A stretch of DNA of 64,000 bases from Pseudomonas oryzihabitans NBRC 102199 (GCF_000730625.1 NZ_BBIT01000016.1:37993-101992); one strand, 5' to 3'. Positions 38,169 through 48,576 are shown, numbered from the stretch's first letter. A program made the numbers and translations. Notes: a model not told the origin generated them from the letters alone.

Positions 38169-39545
38169 TCAGCCGCGGCGCAGCCGGTAGCAGAGGAACA
38201 GGAAGGCCAGCCAGACCGGGATGGCATAGACCGAGACGGCGATGCCGGGGATGCGCAGCATCAGCACCAGGATCATGCCGACGAAGGCCAGGCACAGCCA
38301 GTTGGCGAAGGGCGACCAGAAGGCCGGGAAGTGCGAGGTGCGCCCGGCCTGGCGCTGGGCGGCGCGGAATTTCAGGTGGGTCAGGCTGATCAGCGCCCAG
38401 GCGATCACCAGCGAGGCCACCACCAGCGACATCAGCAGCTCCAGGGCATTCTGCGGCAGCAGGTAGTTGACCACCACGCAGAGCAGGGTCACCGCCGAGG
38501 ACACCGCGATACCCAGCAGCGGCACGCCACGGCGATTGGTGCGCAGCAGGGCGCGCGGGGCGTCGCCCTGTTCCGCCAGGCCGTAGAGCATGCGGCTGGT
38601 GCAGTAGACGCCGCTGTTGTAGACCGACAGCGCCGCGGTCAGCACCACGAAGTTGAGCAGGTGAGCGGCGGTGTCGCTGCCGAGCAGGGCGAAGGTCTGC
38701 ACGAAGGGACTGCCGGCGTAGTCGTCACCGCCGGCGCCGATGCTGCGCACCAGTTCGTCCCAGGGATGCAGCGACAAAAGGATGGTCAGGGCGCCGACAT
38801 AGAAGATCAGGATGCGCCAGACCACCTGGTTGATGGCCTTGGGGATCACGCTGCGCGGCTGGTCGGCTTCGGCGGCGGTGATGCCCACCAGTTCCAGGCC
38901 GCCGAAGGAAAACATGATGATCGCCAGCACGGCGAACAGACCGCTCCAGCCGTTGGGCAGGAAGCCGCCATGACTCCAGAGATTGCTCACCGAGGCCTCG
39001 GGACCGCCGCTGCCACTGACCAGCAGCCAGAGCCCGAAGGCCATCATGCCGAGGATGGCCACCACCTTGATCAGCGCGAACCAGAACTCGGTCTCGCCAA
39101 AGGCCTTCACGTTGAACAGGTTGATGGCGTTGACCAGCACGAAGAACACCAGGGCGCTGGCCCAGGTCGGCACCTCGGGCCACCAGTACTGCACGTACTT
39201 GCCCACCGCGGTGAGCTCCGACATGCCCACCAGCACATAGAGCACCCAGTAGTTCCAGCCGGAGAGAAAGCCCGGGAAGCGGCCCCAGTAGCGACTGGCG
39301 AAGTGGCTGAAGGAGCCGGCGACGGGTTCCTCGACGATCATCTCGCCGAGCTGGCGCATGATCAGGAAGGCGATGAAGCCGGCGATGGCGTAGCCGAGGA
39401 TCATCGCCGGACCGGCGGATTTCAGCACCCCGGCCGAGCCGAGGAACAGACCGGTGCCGATGGCTCCGCCGAGGGCGATCAGCTGGATATGACGATTCTT
39501 CAGGCCGCGCTGCAACTGGCCGGCGGCGGGTTGGGGCTGGGACAT
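38169..39545 (-). CDS. aroP: Aromatic amino acid permease AroP
   Basis: 458 residues, 12 membrane spans, amino acid-polyamine-organocation superfamily. LQRGLKNRHIQLIALGGAIGTGLFLGSAGVLKSAGP at the start, then RQLGEMIVEEPVAGSFSHFA, WNYWVLYVLVGMSELTAVGKYVQYW and FSFGGLELVGITAAEAD, follow E. coli AroP nearly word for word. It imports Phe, Tyr and Trp with protons. The start at 39545 gives the normal N-terminus; an upstream extension runs into repeats. An insertion (GAGGDDYAGSPFVQ) lies in the loop after LLSLHPWDEL. It stands alone, convergent with the GtrII-like gene. Confidence 0.92.
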   Translation of the reverse strand: MSQPQPAAGQLQRGLKNRHIQLIALGGAIGTGLFLGSAGVLKSAGPAMILGYAIAGFIAFLIMRQLGEMIVEEPVAGSFSHFASRYWGRFPGFLSGWNYWVLYVLVGMSELTAVGKYVQYWWPEVPTWASALVFFVLVNAINLFNVKAFGETEFWFALIKVVAILGMMAFGLWLLVSGSGGPEASVSNLWSHGGFLPNGWSGLFAVLAIIMFSFGGLELVGITAAEADQPRSVIPKAINQVVWRILIFYVGALTILLSLHPWDELVRSIGAGGDDYAGSPFVQTFALLGSDTAAHLLNFVVLTAALSVYNSGVYCTSRMLYGLAEQGDAPRALLRTNRRGVPLLGIAVSSAVTLLCVVVNYLLPQNALELLMSLVVASLVIAWALISLTHLKFRAAQRQAGRTSHFPAFWSPFANWLCLAFVGMILVLMLRIPGIAVSVYAIPVWLAFLFLCYRLRRG

Positions 39546-39625
39546 GGACGGGGGCGTCTCGGTGGTGAAGGGGAGCGGGCGGCTATGGTAGCACTCCTGT
39601 CGAGTGAGGCCGCTGAGTGGGCTTT

Positions 39626-39788
39626 CCCTCACCCCCGCCCTCTCCCTGGGGGCGAGGGGGAAGAGCGTAGCGTGGCGGGGGTTGCCGGTGAGTCTCCCTG
39701 ATGGCCCTCTCTCCCCAAGGGAAGGGGACAAATAGCTGCGCGGTGTGCTTTTGCCCCCTCTCCCCCGGGGAGAGGGTTGGGGTGAGGG
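39626..39788. repeat. Three degenerate CCCTCACCC...GGGTGAGGG palindromes
   Basis: Units at 39626-39660, 39705-39728 and 39754-39788 are imperfect palindromes built from CCCTCACCC, CCCTCTCCC and their inverses, a family common in Pseudomonas intergenic DNA. They take up the middle of the 358-base gap between the divergent aroP and ygiQ genes. Apart from them and an extended -10 near 39856 I see nothing else in this gap. Confidence 0.8.
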
Positions 39789-39855
39789 CGGGTCCAGAGC
39801 CACCGTCGATAGCCAAAGGCAATCGATGTCCGGGGGCTGAACTGGTCATTTTTTG

Positions 39856-39864
39856 TGCTATTCT
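39856..39864 (+). promoter_or_regulatory. Extended -10 promoter candidate of ygiQ
   Basis: TGC-TATTCT, an extended -10 element, lies 39 bases before the ygiQ ATG in a short AT-rich patch. No good -35 is seen (CTGAAC at 39837-39842 at 16-base spacing is weak), as expected for extended -10 promoters. Confidence 0.4.
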
Positions 39865-39903
39865 TCGCGCCCTCCTAAAAACCCCCCTTTCCCGGAAGCT
39901 GCC

Positions 39904-42171
39904 ATGCAAGCCGCCACGCCGCTGTTCGACTATCCGAAATACTGGGCCGAGTGCTTTGGTCCTGCACCCTTCCTGCCCATGAGTCGGGCGGAGATGGAGC
40001 AACTCGGCTGGGACAGCTGCGACATCATCATCGTCACCGGGGACGCCTACGTCGATCATCCGTCCTTTGGCATGGCCATCATCGGCCGGCTGCTGGAGGC
40101 CCAGGGCTTCCGCGTGGGCATCATCGCCCAGCCGGACTGGCAGTCGAAGGACGACTTCATGAAGCTCGGCGAGCCGAATCTGTTCTTCGGGGTGGCCGCG
40201 GGTAACATGGACTCCATGATCAACCGCTACACCGCGGACAAGAAGGTCCGGTCCGACGATGCCTATACCCCGGGCAACGTCGCCGGCAAGCGACCGGATC
40301 GCGCCAGCCTGGTCTACAGCCAGCGCTGCAAGGAGGCCTACAGCCACGTGCCGATCGTGCTCGGCGGCATCGAGGCCTCGCTGCGCCGGATCGCCCACTA
40401 CGACTACTGGCAGGACAAGGTCCGCCGCTCGATCCTGATGGACGCCACCGCCGACATCCTGCTCTATGGCAACGCCGAGCGGGCGGTGGTGGAGATCGCC
40501 CAGCGCCTGTCGCGTGGCGAGCGCGTCGAGTCCATCACCGATGTGCGCGGCACCGCCTTCATCCGTCGCGATACGCCCGAGGGCTGGTTCGAGGTCGACT
40601 CGACCCGCATCGACCGTCCCGGTCGCGTCGACAAGATCATCAATCCCTATGTGAACACCCAGGACACCGAGGCCTGCGCCATCGAGCAAGCCAAGGGTGA
40701 GGTTGAGGATCCCAACGAAGCCAAGGTGGTGCAGTTGCTGGAAAGCCCGCGCATGACCCGCGACAAGACGGTGATCCGCCTGCCGTCCTTCGAGAAGGTG
40801 CGCAACGACCCGGTGCTCTATGCCCACGCCAACCGGGTGCTTCACCTGGAAACCAACCCGGGCAACGCCCGGGCGCTGGTGCAGCGGCATGGCGACGTGG
40901 ACGTCTGGTTCACGCCGCCGCCCATCCCCATGACCACCGAGGAAATGGACTACGTGTTCGGCATGCCCTATGCGCGCGTGCCGCACCCGGCCTATGGCAA
41001 GGAAAAGATCCCGGCCTACGAGATGATCCGTTTCTCGGTGAACATCATGCGTGGCTGCTTTGGTGGCTGCACCTTCTGCTCCATCACCGAGCACGAAGGC
41101 CGGATCATCCAGAATCGCTCCCATGACTCGATCATCCGTGAGATCGAGGAGATGCGCGACAAGGTACCGGGCTTTACCGGCGTGGTCTCGGACCTCGGCG
41201 GGCCGACCGCCAACATGTACCGCATCGCTTGCAAGGACCCGGAGATCGAGCGCCACTGCCGCAAGCCGTCGTGCGTGTTCCCCGGCATCTGCGAGAACCT
41301 CAACACCGATCACTCGTCCTTGATCGAGCTCTACCGCAAGGCGCGGGCACTGCCGGGGGTGAAGAAGATCCTGATCGCCTCGGGGCTGAGATACGACCTG
41401 GCTGTGGAATCGCCCGAGTACGTCAAGGAACTGGTCACCCACCATGTCGGCGGCTACCTGAAGATCGCGCCCGAGCACACCGAGCGCGGTCCGCTGGACA
41501 AGATGATGAAGCCCGGCATCGGCAGCTACGACCGCTTCAAGCAGATGTTCGAGAAGTACACCAAGGAGGCGGGCAAGGAGCAGTACCTGATCCCGTACTT
41601 CATCGCCGCGCATCCGGGTACCACGGACGAGGACATGATGAACCTCGCCCTCTGGCTCAAGCGCAACGGCTTCCGTGCGGACCAGGTGCAGGCCTTCTAT
41701 CCCTCGCCGATGGCCACCGCCACGGCCATGTACCACTCGGGCAAGAATCCGCTGCGCAAGGTCACCTACAAGAGCGATGGCGTGACCATCGTCAAGAGCG
41801 ACCAGCAGCGCCGCCTGCACAAGGCCTTCCTGCGTTACCACGATCCCAAGGGCTGGCCGATGCTGCGCGAGGCGCTCAAGGAGATGGGCCGTGCCGACCT
41901 GATCGGGCCGGGCAAGCACCAGCTGATCCCGGCCACCCAGCCGGTGGGCGACACCGGTTACCAGAGCGCGCGACGCAAGAATTCCACCCCGGTGGGCAGC
42001 AAGAAGGCCGGCACCGGCGCTGGGCGCATCCTGACCCAGCACAACGGCCTGCCGCCCCGCGCCAGCGACGGCAGCAAGGCCTGGGACAAGGGCCAGGAAG
42101 GCCAGGCCGCCGGCTACGCCAAGGGCGGTCCGCGCAAGAAGTCGCGGCGCCAGCCGAACATGCCGCGGTAG
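39904..42171 (+). CDS. YgiQ family radical SAM protein
   Basis: 755 residues from [31 protein letters not shown]. An N-terminal cobalamin-binding-like domain precedes the radical SAM core, whose cluster cysteines are Cys385, Cys389 and Cys392 in GCFGGCTFC. The C-terminal 60 residues are a basic low-complexity tail ([26 protein letters not shown]). The family is widespread (YgiQ, UPF0313) but its reaction is not established. A ygiQ gene close to dnaB is also found in PAO1 (PA4928, from memory). Confidence 0.9.
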   Translation: MQAATPLFDYPKYWAECFGPAPFLPMSRAEMEQLGWDSCDIIIVTGDAYVDHPSFGMAIIGRLLEAQGFRVGIIAQPDWQSKDDFMKLGEPNLFFGVAAGNMDSMINRYTADKKVRSDDAYTPGNVAGKRPDRASLVYSQRCKEAYSHVPIVLGGIEASLRRIAHYDYWQDKVRRSILMDATADILLYGNAERAVVEIAQRLSRGERVESITDVRGTAFIRRDTPEGWFEVDSTRIDRPGRVDKIINPYVNTQDTEACAIEQAKGEVEDPNEAKVVQLLESPRMTRDKTVIRLPSFEKVRNDPVLYAHANRVLHLETNPGNARALVQRHGDVDVWFTPPPIPMTTEEMDYVFGMPYARVPHPAYGKEKIPAYEMIRFSVNIMRGCFGGCTFCSITEHEGRIIQNRSHDSIIREIEEMRDKVPGFTGVVSDLGGPTANMYRIACKDPEIERHCRKPSCVFPGICENLNTDHSSLIELYRKARALPGVKKILIASGLRYDLAVESPEYVKELVTHHVGGYLKIAPEHTERGPLDKMMKPGIGSYDRFKQMFEKYTKEAGKEQYLIPYFIAAHPGTTDEDMMNLALWLKRNGFRADQVQAFYPSPMATATAMYHSGKNPLRKVTYKSDGVTIVKSDQQRRLHKAFLRYHDPKGWPMLREALKEMGRADLIGPGKHQLIPATQPVGDTGYQSARRKNSTPVGSKKAGTGAGRILTQHNGLPPRASDGSKAWDKGQEGQAAGYAKGGPRKKSRRQPNMPR

Positions 42172-42177
42172 GGTTCT

Positions 42178-42256
42178 ATCGCGGCCATGGGCCGCTCCTA
42201 CAGAGAGCGATGCTTTTGTAGGAGCGGCCGCATCGGCGGACCGCCATGGCCGCGAT
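42178..42256. repeat. REP pair (REPIN) downstream of ygiQ
   Basis: ATCGCGGCCATGGGCCGCTCCTAC (first 20 bases ATCGCGGCCATGGGCCGCTC) at 42178-42201 is followed by an inverted, slightly longer copy ending in GGCCGCGAT at 42217-42256. It lies on the left side of the RAYT relic, as REPs and their transposases usually do. Confidence 0.85.
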
Positions 42257-42294
42257 TAAGATCTTGAATTGTCTTCATCACTCAAGGACGAGCG

Positions 42295-42749
42295 ATGTCA
42301 TCACGTCATGCGGCGCTACGCAGGGGCCGGGTTTCTCTGCCTGGCCAGCTGTATCTCCTTACCGCTACGACCGTGGAACGCCAGCCGCTTTTTTCCGATT
42401 TTCATCTGGCGTGTACGGCTGCCCGTACCTTTAGCGATCCTTGTCTGCTCAATGACGCCAGGCTGCTTGCCTGGGTGTTGATGCCGGATCACGTTCACTG
42501 GCTCATCGCACTTGGCGAACGTTTCAGCCTGGACGAGCTGGTGCTCCGTCTCAAATCAGCAAGCGCACGTCGGGTCAATGCGATCCGCAATACCAAAGGG
42601 GCTGTGTGAGCGTCGGCCTATCATGACCATGGTCTGAGAGCCGAAGAAGATGTCCAGGCGGTGGCCCGTACATCGTCGCCAATCCGGTAAGGGTGGGGTT
42701 GGTGAAGCGGGCGCGTGATTATCCGTTTTGGGATGCGGTGTGGTTGTAG
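42295..42749 (+). pseudogene. Broken REP-associated tyrosine transposase (RAYT)
   Basis: The first 104 codons read MSSRHAALRRGRVSLPGQLYLLTATTVERQPLF and contain the HUH-type motif of Y1 transposases, VLMPDHVHWLIAL. A TGA at 42607-42609 stands where the family has Trp (AVWxRAYHDH). Beyond it the same frame continues as YHDHGLRAEEDVQAVAR, then one base is missing near 42672, after which a shifted frame gives YIVANPVRVGLVKRARDYPFWDAVWL and a stop at 42747-42749. One stop and one frameshift make it a relic. REP pairs flank it on both sides, matching RAYT biology (single-copy transposases that mobilise REPs). Confidence 0.85.
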
Positions 42750-42766
42750 ATGGTTGCGCGGAAATT

Positions 42767-42831
42767 ATCGCGGCCATGGGCCGCTCCTACGGGGCATATC
42801 GGAGCCTGTAGGAGCGGCCCATGGCCGCGAT
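42767..42831. repeat. REP pair (REPIN) downstream of the RAYT relic
   Basis: Near-perfect inverted copies: ATCGCGGCCATGGGCCGCTC... at 42767-42790 and its inverse at 42808-42831, around a 17-base loop. Same family as 42178, 45011 and 62188. Confidence 0.88.
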
Positions 42832-42842
42832 CAAACGTGCTA

Positions 42843-43697
42843 TCAACCGCGCAATTCGGCGAAGTGGGCCTGCATGCGGTCGGCGTTGGCGCTGCGGCCG
42901 CTGAAGAGTTCGAAGGCCTTGACCGCCTGGAACACGGCCATGGTGCCGCCGTCCAGGGTGCGGCAGCCGAGGGCGCGGGCCTGGCGCAGCAGTTCGGTCT
43001 CCAGCGGGAAGTAGATGATTTCTGCGACCCACAGGCCGGGATGCAGCAACTCGGCCGGCAGTGGCATGCCGGGCAGCTTGGCCATGCCCACCGGCGAGGT
43101 GTTGACCAGGCCATCGGCGGCGGCTACCGCGGCGGCCCGGTCGGTGCCGACCGCGGCGCGCCCGGGGCCGAAGTGGCGGGTCAGGTTGTCCACCAGCGCC
43201 TGGGCGCGCTCGGCCTCGACGTCGAAGATGAACAGCTGGTCCACCCCCTCGGCGAGCAGGGCGTGGGCCACGGCGCTGCCGGCGCCGCCAGCGCCCAACT
43301 GCACTACCAGCCGCTTGGCCACGTCCGGCAGGCCGCGGCGAAAGCCTTCGGCGAAGCCCAGGCAGTCGGTGTTGTGGCCCACAGTGCGGCCGTCGGCCAG
43401 CACCACGGTGTTCACCGCGCCGATGCCGCGCGCCTCGGGGGAGAGGTCGTCGAGCAGCGGGATGATCGCCTGCTTGCAGGGAAAGGTGATGTTGAGACCG
43501 GTGAAGCCGGTGCGCTGGGCGGCCTGCAGCAGCTCGGGCAGGGCGTCGGCGGAGAGGCCGAGCACGTCCAGGTCGATCAGGCGGTAGAGGTATCTGAGGC
43601 CCTGGGCGTCGCCTTCGCGTTCGTGCATGGCGGGCGTCAGCGAAGCCTGGATGCCGGCGCCGATGAGGCCGGCGAGAATGGATTTGGGTGCTGTCAT
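42843..43697 (-). CDS. Shikimate/quinate dehydrogenase-like protein
   Basis: 284 residues from MTAPKSILAGLIGAGIQASLTPAMHEREG. Substrate-side motifs are GLNITFPCKQ (the Lys base) and AVNTVVLADGRTVGHNTDCLGF (the Asp partner); the NAD(P) loop is LGAGGAGSAVAHALL. The wording (SLTPAMHEREGDAQGLRYLYRLIDLD, NITFPCKQ) differs from housekeeping AroE and is closer to the quinate/shikimate dehydrogenases and RifI-type relatives that pair with a second dehydroquinase in pseudomonads. It is 4 bases behind aroQ, so both form one transcript, probably for quinate/shikimate breakdown rather than chorismate synthesis. Confidence 0.8.
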   Translation of the reverse strand: MTAPKSILAGLIGAGIQASLTPAMHEREGDAQGLRYLYRLIDLDVLGLSADALPELLQAAQRTGFTGLNITFPCKQAIIPLLDDLSPEARGIGAVNTVVLADGRTVGHNTDCLGFAEGFRRGLPDVAKRLVVQLGAGGAGSAVAHALLAEGVDQLFIFDVEAERAQALVDNLTRHFGPGRAAVGTDRAAAVAAADGLVNTSPVGMAKLPGMPLPAELLHPGLWVAEIIYFPLETELLRQARALGCRTLDGGTMAVFQAVKAFELFSGRSANADRMQAHFAELRG

Positions 43698-43701
43698 GGC
43701 G

Positions 43702-44145
43702 TTAGTTTCCCTGGTGGGCGATGAGGGCGCTGATGGCGGCGCGATACCCCTGGCTGCCGAGGCCGCAGATGACGCCGACGGCGATGCCCGAGACATAGGA
43801 ATGGTGACGGAAGGCTTCGCGGCGATGCACGTTGGACAGGTGCACCTCGTAGACCGGCAACTCGCTGGCCACCAGGGCATCGCGGAGGGCCACCGAGGTG
43901 TGGGTCCAGGCGGCGGGATTGATCACCACCCCGGCATAGGCGCCGCGGGCCGCGTGGATCCAGTCGAGCAATTCGCCTTCGTGGTTGGTCTGGCGGAAAT
44001 CCACCTCGTACCCCTCGGCGGCGGCGGTCTCGGCACACAGCCGGGCGACGTCGGCCAGGGTCTCGTGGCCGTAGGTGGCGGGTTCGCGGGTGCCGAGCAG
44101 GTTGAGGTTGGGTCCGTTGAGGACCAGGATGCGACGGGAGGACAT
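43702..44145 (-). CDS. aroQ: Type II 3-dehydroquinate dehydratase
   Basis: 147 residues. [19 protein letters not shown] carries the catalytic tyrosine (Tyr25), [15 protein letters not shown] and [17 protein letters not shown] bind substrate, and [17 protein letters not shown] holds the catalytic His. The dodecameric enzyme interconverts 3-dehydroquinate and 3-dehydroshikimate. First gene of a two-gene operon with the dehydrogenase. The leader contains a perfect 9-bp hairpin (44170-44190). Upstream, ACCGACTGGT in AT-rich DNA (about 44205-44222) overlaps a TACATT -10-like box and may be an operator. Confidence 0.93.
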   Translation of the reverse strand: MSSRRILVLNGPNLNLLGTREPATYGHETLADVARLCAETAAAEGYEVDFRQTNHEGELLDWIHAARGAYAGVVINPAAWTHTSVALRDALVASELPVYEVHLSNVHRREAFRHHSYVSGIAVGVICGLGSQGYRAAISALIAHQGN

Positions 44146-44169
44146 GACAGCCTTCTCTCTTGGGGTCTT

Positions 44170-44190
44170 GCCGGGCAGGCGCTGCCCGGC
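44170..44190 (-). promoter_or_regulatory. Leader hairpin upstream of aroQ
   Basis: GCCGGGCAG and CTGCCCGGC are exact inverse repeats around three bases. The hairpin is 25 bases before the aroQ ATG on the minus strand, between the likely promoter and the ribosome site, with no T run after it. Role unknown. Confidence 0.5.
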
Positions 44191-44291
44191 GCTGGAGAGA
44201 AAATGTACCAGTCGGTTAATTTCGTCAATCGAGGCGAACGGGCGGGCGGCCGAGCAGGTCGCGGAAGCGTTCGATTATCGACCTTGGTGGC

Positions 44292-44990
44292 TCAGATCGC
44301 CACCAGTCCTCGTACCCCTTCGGCCTCCATGTCGGCGCCGCGACCGCGCTGGACGATCTCGCCACGGGACATCACCAGATAGCCGTCGGCCAGCTCGCTG
44401 GCGAAGTCGTAGAACTGCTCCACCAGCAGGATGGCCATGTCGCCACGCTTGGCGAGGTGGGCGATAACGGTGCCGATCTCCTTGATCACCGAGGGCTGGA
44501 TGCCTTCGGTGGGTTCGTCGAGGATCAGCAGTCGCGGGCGGCTGGCCAGGGCGCGGCCGATGGCCAGTTGCTGCTGCTGGCCGCCGGAGAGGTCACCGCC
44601 GCGGCGCTGGCGCATTTGCCGCAGCACGGGGAAGAGTTCGTAGATGGACTCGGGCACCTCGCGGGCCTCGCGGGCGGGAAAGCGCGACAGGCCCATGAGC
44701 AGATTTTCCTCGACGGTGAGGCGCGGAAAGATCTCGCGGCCCTGGGGCACGTAGGCGATGCCGGATTGCACGCGCTGGTGCGGCTTGCGACTGGTGATGT
44801 CCTGGCCTTCCCAGGTGACGCTGCCGCGCTTGGCCGGGATCAGGCCCATGAGGCAGCGCAGCAGGGTGGTCTTGCCGACGCCGTTGCGGCCGAGCAGGCT
44901 GGTGACCTCGCCGATGGGGGCGTCGAAGGACAGGCCACGCAGGATGTGGCTGCCGCCGTAGTACTGATGGAGTTCGTTGACCTGGAGCAT
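44292..44990 (-). CDS. urtE: Urea ABC transporter ATPase UrtE
   Basis: 232 residues, LivF-type ATPase. Walker A GRNGVGKTTLLRC, signature LSGGQQQQLAIGRAL, Walker B LLILDEPTEGIQPSVIKEIG and switch His-equivalent LLVEQFYDFA. The phrase DEPTEGIQPSVI is typical of UrtE among branched-chain-type ATPases. Last gene of urtABCDE; a REP element separates it from urtD. It energises high-affinity uptake of urea with UrtD. Confidence 0.95.
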   Translation of the reverse strand: MLQVNELHQYYGGSHILRGLSFDAPIGEVTSLLGRNGVGKTTLLRCLMGLIPAKRGSVTWEGQDITSRKPHQRVQSGIAYVPQGREIFPRLTVEENLLMGLSRFPAREAREVPESIYELFPVLRQMRQRRGGDLSGGQQQQLAIGRALASRPRLLILDEPTEGIQPSVIKEIGTVIAHLAKRGDMAILLVEQFYDFASELADGYLVMSRGEIVQRGRGADMEAEGVRGLVAI

Positions 44991-45010
44991 GGGGGCCTCG
45001 GGAAGGTTCT

Positions 45011-45067
45011 ATCGCGGCCATGGGCCGCTCCTACGGATAGGGTGCCGCTCGTGGCCATGGCCGCGAT
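45011..45067. repeat. REP element inside the urt operon
   Basis: ATCGCGGCCATGGGCCGCTC... at 45011-45034 with a diverged inverse ending GGCCATGGCCGCGAT at 45067. It occupies the 99-base gap between urtD and urtE. Confidence 0.8.
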
Positions 45068-45089
45068 GCGCATTCTCAAGTCTGGGGCG

Positions 45090-45931
<842 letters not shown>

Positions 45932-45935
<4 letters not shown>

Positions 45936-47011
45936 GCGTCGCGCTCCTTCTTGATGAGGCCGATCACGCCACGCGGCAGATAGAGGGTGACGACGATGAA
46001 CAGGGCGCCGAGAAAGAACAGCCAGTATTCCGGGAAGGCCACGGTGAACCAGCTCTTGGCACCGTTGACGATGCCGGCGCCGAGCACCGGGCCGATCAGG
46101 CTGCCGCGTCCGCCGAGGGCGACCCAGATGGCCGCTTCGATGGAGTTGGTGGGGGCCATCTCGCTGGGGTTGATGATGCCCACCTGGGGTACGTAGAGCG
46201 CCCCGGCCAGGCCGCAGAGCACCGCCGAGAGCACCCAGACGAACAGCTTGAAGCCGCGCGGATCGTAGCCGCAGAAGGTCACCCGGTTCTCGGCGTCGCG
46301 AATCGCCGTGAGGATGCGGCCGAACTTGCTCTGCGCCAGGCGCCAGCCCAGCCAGAGGCTGGCCACCAGCAGGGCCACGGTGAGCAGGAAGAGCACCGCC
46401 CGGGTGCCCTGGGCGGCGACCGGAAAGCCCAGCAGGGTGGTGAAGCCGGTGAAGCCGTTGTTGCCGCCGAAGCCGGTCTCGTTGCGAAAGAACAGCAGCA
46501 TGCCGGCAAAGGTCAGCGCCTGGGTCATGATCGAGAAGTAGACGCCCTTGATCTTCGAACGGAAGGCGAAGAAGCCGAACGCCAGGGCCAGCAGACCGGG
46601 GGCCAGCACCGCCAGGCACAGCGCCCAGAGGAAGTGGTCGGTGCCGGCCCAGAACCAGGGATAGCGGGTCCAGGAGAGAAAGCTCATGAACGGCGGCAGA
46701 CCGTCACCGGCGGCCTGGCGCATCAGGTACATGCCCATGGCGTAGCCGCCCAGGGCGAAAAACAGCCCGTGGCCGAGGGAGAGCATCCCGGCATACCCCC
46801 AGACCAGGTCCAGCGCCAGGGCGACGATGGCGTAGCAGAGGATCTTGCCCACCAGGGTGAGGGTGTAGGCCGAGACCTGGAAGGGGTTGTCGGCCGGCAG
46901 CAGGGACAAGAGCGGCAGGGCGATCAGCACGGCGAGGGCCAGGCCGAGCACGGCCAGGCTCAGGCGCGGGCCGACCTTCTGCACAGCGGTAAGCGCGAGT
47001 GGCTGGTTCAA
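45932..47011 (-). CDS. urtC: Urea ABC transporter permease UrtC
   Basis: 359 residues from a TTG start that overlaps the urtB stop (TTGA), behind AAGGGGAG at good spacing. LivM-like permease with about ten spans; DLVWGYAGMLSLGHGLFFALGGYAMGMYLM and FFRNETGFGGNNGFTGF are typical of UrtC. The coupling motif region ENRVTFCGYDPRGFKLFVWVLSA precedes APTNSIEAAIWVALGGRGSLIGPVLGAG. Longer open frames upstream lie inside urtB and are not real. Confidence 0.93.
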
Positions 47012-48576
47012 TCGATGACCCTCCCCTTGAGGGCGAACAGGCCCTGGGGCCGCTTCTGGATGAACAGGATGATCAGGCCGAGGATGAGGATCTTGCCCAG
47101 CACGGCGCCGATCTGGGGTTCGAGGATCTTGTTGACGATGCCCAGGCCGAAGGCCGCCAGCACGCTGCCGGCCAGTTGGCCGACGCCGCCGAGCACCACC
47201 ACCAGGAAGGAGTCGATGATGTAGCTCTGGCCAAGGTCCGGACCGACGTTGCCGATCTGCGACAGAGCCACGCCGCCGAGGCCGGCGATGCCGGAACCGA
47301 GGCCGAAGGCGAGCATGTCGATGCGACCCGTCGGTACCCCGCAGCAGGCGGCCATGTTGCGATTCTGGGTCACGGCGCGCACGTTGAGGCCCAGGCGGGT
47401 CTTGTTCAGCAGGGTCCAGGTGAGGATCAGCACGAAGACCACGAAGCCGAGGATGATCACCCGGTTCCACGGCAGGAGCAGGTTGGGCAGCACCTGGATG
47501 CCGCCGGACAGCCAGGCCGGGTTGGCCACCTCGACGTTCTGGGCGCCAAACAGCACCCGCACCGCCTGGATCAGCATCAGGCTGATGCCCCAGGTCGCCA
47601 GCAGGGTCTCCAGCGGTCGGCCATAGAGATGGCGGATCACGGTGCGCTCCAGCGCCATGCCGATGGCGGCGGTGACGGCGAAGGCCACCGGCAGCGCCAG
47701 CAGCGGGTACCAGGCCAGCCATTCGGGCGCCAGGCGTTGCAGGGTCAGCTGCACCACATAGGTGCTGTAGGCGCCGAGCATCAGCATCTCGCCGTGGGCC
47801 ATGTTGATGACGCCGAGCAGGCCATAGGTGATGGCCAGACCCAGAGCGGCCAGCAGCAGGATGGAGCCGAGCGACAACCCGGTGAAGGCCTGGCCGAGCA
47901 GGTCGCCCAGCAGCAGCTTGCGGTCCACCTGGGCAAGGCCGGTGGCAGCGGCCTTGCGGACGTCTTCGTTGGCTTCCACGGCCGGATCGAGCAGGGCCTG
48001 CAGGCGGGTCTTGGCCTGGGGCTCACCGGATTCGCCGAGCAGCCGCACCGCGGCCAGGCGCACGGCGGGATCGGGGTCGGTCAGCTGCAGATTGGCCAGG
48101 GCGGCGGCAAGGGCGCCTTTGACGTCCTTGTCGGCTTCGTTCTGCAGGCGCTTTTCCAGGAAGGCACGCTGCTCGGGCTTGGCCTCCTGGCGCAGGGCCT
48201 GGGCGGCGGCCAGGCGCACGCTGGCATCGGGCGACAGCAGCCCGCCGCTGGCCTGGGCGGCGCCGATGAGGATGCGCAGACGGTTGTTCAGGCGTACCGG
48301 CTTGGGTGTGCCGGTGGGAGGGGTGGCGTCGCCTTCGGCGGCGCTGTAGCTGTCGCCGGTCTTGTAGAAGGGCCGCTTGTCTTCATCGACATAGAAGCGG
48401 CCGTCCTGCAGTGCCTGGAGCACCGGGAGCTGGGCGGGATCGGGCGCGGCGGCCCAGTCCTGGAGGAGTTTGGCCTGGTCGTTGGCGCTGGCGGCGGCCA
48501 GGTCGGCGGCGGGGCCGGCCTGGGCGGTGCCCATGAGCAGCAACAGCAGGGGCAGTAGAAAAAGGCGTAGGGACAT
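47008..48576 (-). CDS. urtB: Urea ABC transporter permease UrtB
   Basis: 522 residues. Signal peptide MSLRLFLLPLLLLLMGTAQA, then a periplasmic, HEAT-like helical domain of about 200 residues (VRLAAAQALRQEAKPEQRAFLEKRL, AVRLAAVRLLGESGEPQAK), then the LivH-like permease (LGLAITYGLLGVINMAHGEMLMLGAYSTY, WGISLMLIQAVRVLFGAQNVEVANP). The extra domain distinguishes UrtB from LivH. The preceding 423-base gap to urtA holds only repeats. Confidence 0.95.
   Translation of the reverse strand: MSLRLFLLPLLLLLMGTAQAGPAADLAAASANDQAKLLQDWAAAPDPAQLPVLQALQDGRFYVDEDKRPFYKTGDSYSAAEGDATPPTGTPKPVRLNNRLRILIGAAQASGGLLSPDASVRLAAAQALRQEAKPEQRAFLEKRLQNEADKDVKGALAAALANLQLTDPDPAVRLAAVRLLGESGEPQAKTRLQALLDPAVEANEDVRKAAATGLAQVDRKLLLGDLLGQAFTGLSLGSILLLAALGLAITYGLLGVINMAHGEMLMLGAYSTYVVQLTLQRLAPEWLAWYPLLALPVAFAVTAAIGMALERTVIRHLYGRPLETLLATWGISLMLIQAVRVLFGAQNVEVANPAWLSGGIQVLPNLLLPWNRVIILGFVVFVLILTWTLLNKTRLGLNVRAVTQNRNMAACCGVPTGRIDMLAFGLGSGIAGLGGVALSQIGNVGPDLGQSYIIDSFLVVVLGGVGQLAGSVLAAFGLGIVNKILEPQIGAVLGKILILGLIILFIQKRPQGLFALKGRVID

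Noticed and set aside
38169..39545. D-alanine/D-serine permease (CycA), which would pair with the nearby ddl
   Set aside because: The sequence follows AroP along its length, including the WNYWVLYVLVGMSELTAVGK stretch, so it is an aromatic amino acid permease.
39600..39800. CRISPR-like repeats
   Set aside because: The units are palindromic, unevenly spaced and degenerate, with no spacers of constant length and no cas genes.
42719..43114. Separate gene overlapping the dehydrogenase 3' end
   Set aside because: It is a shifted-frame shadow of the shikimate dehydrogenase-like gene that runs through a REP pair.
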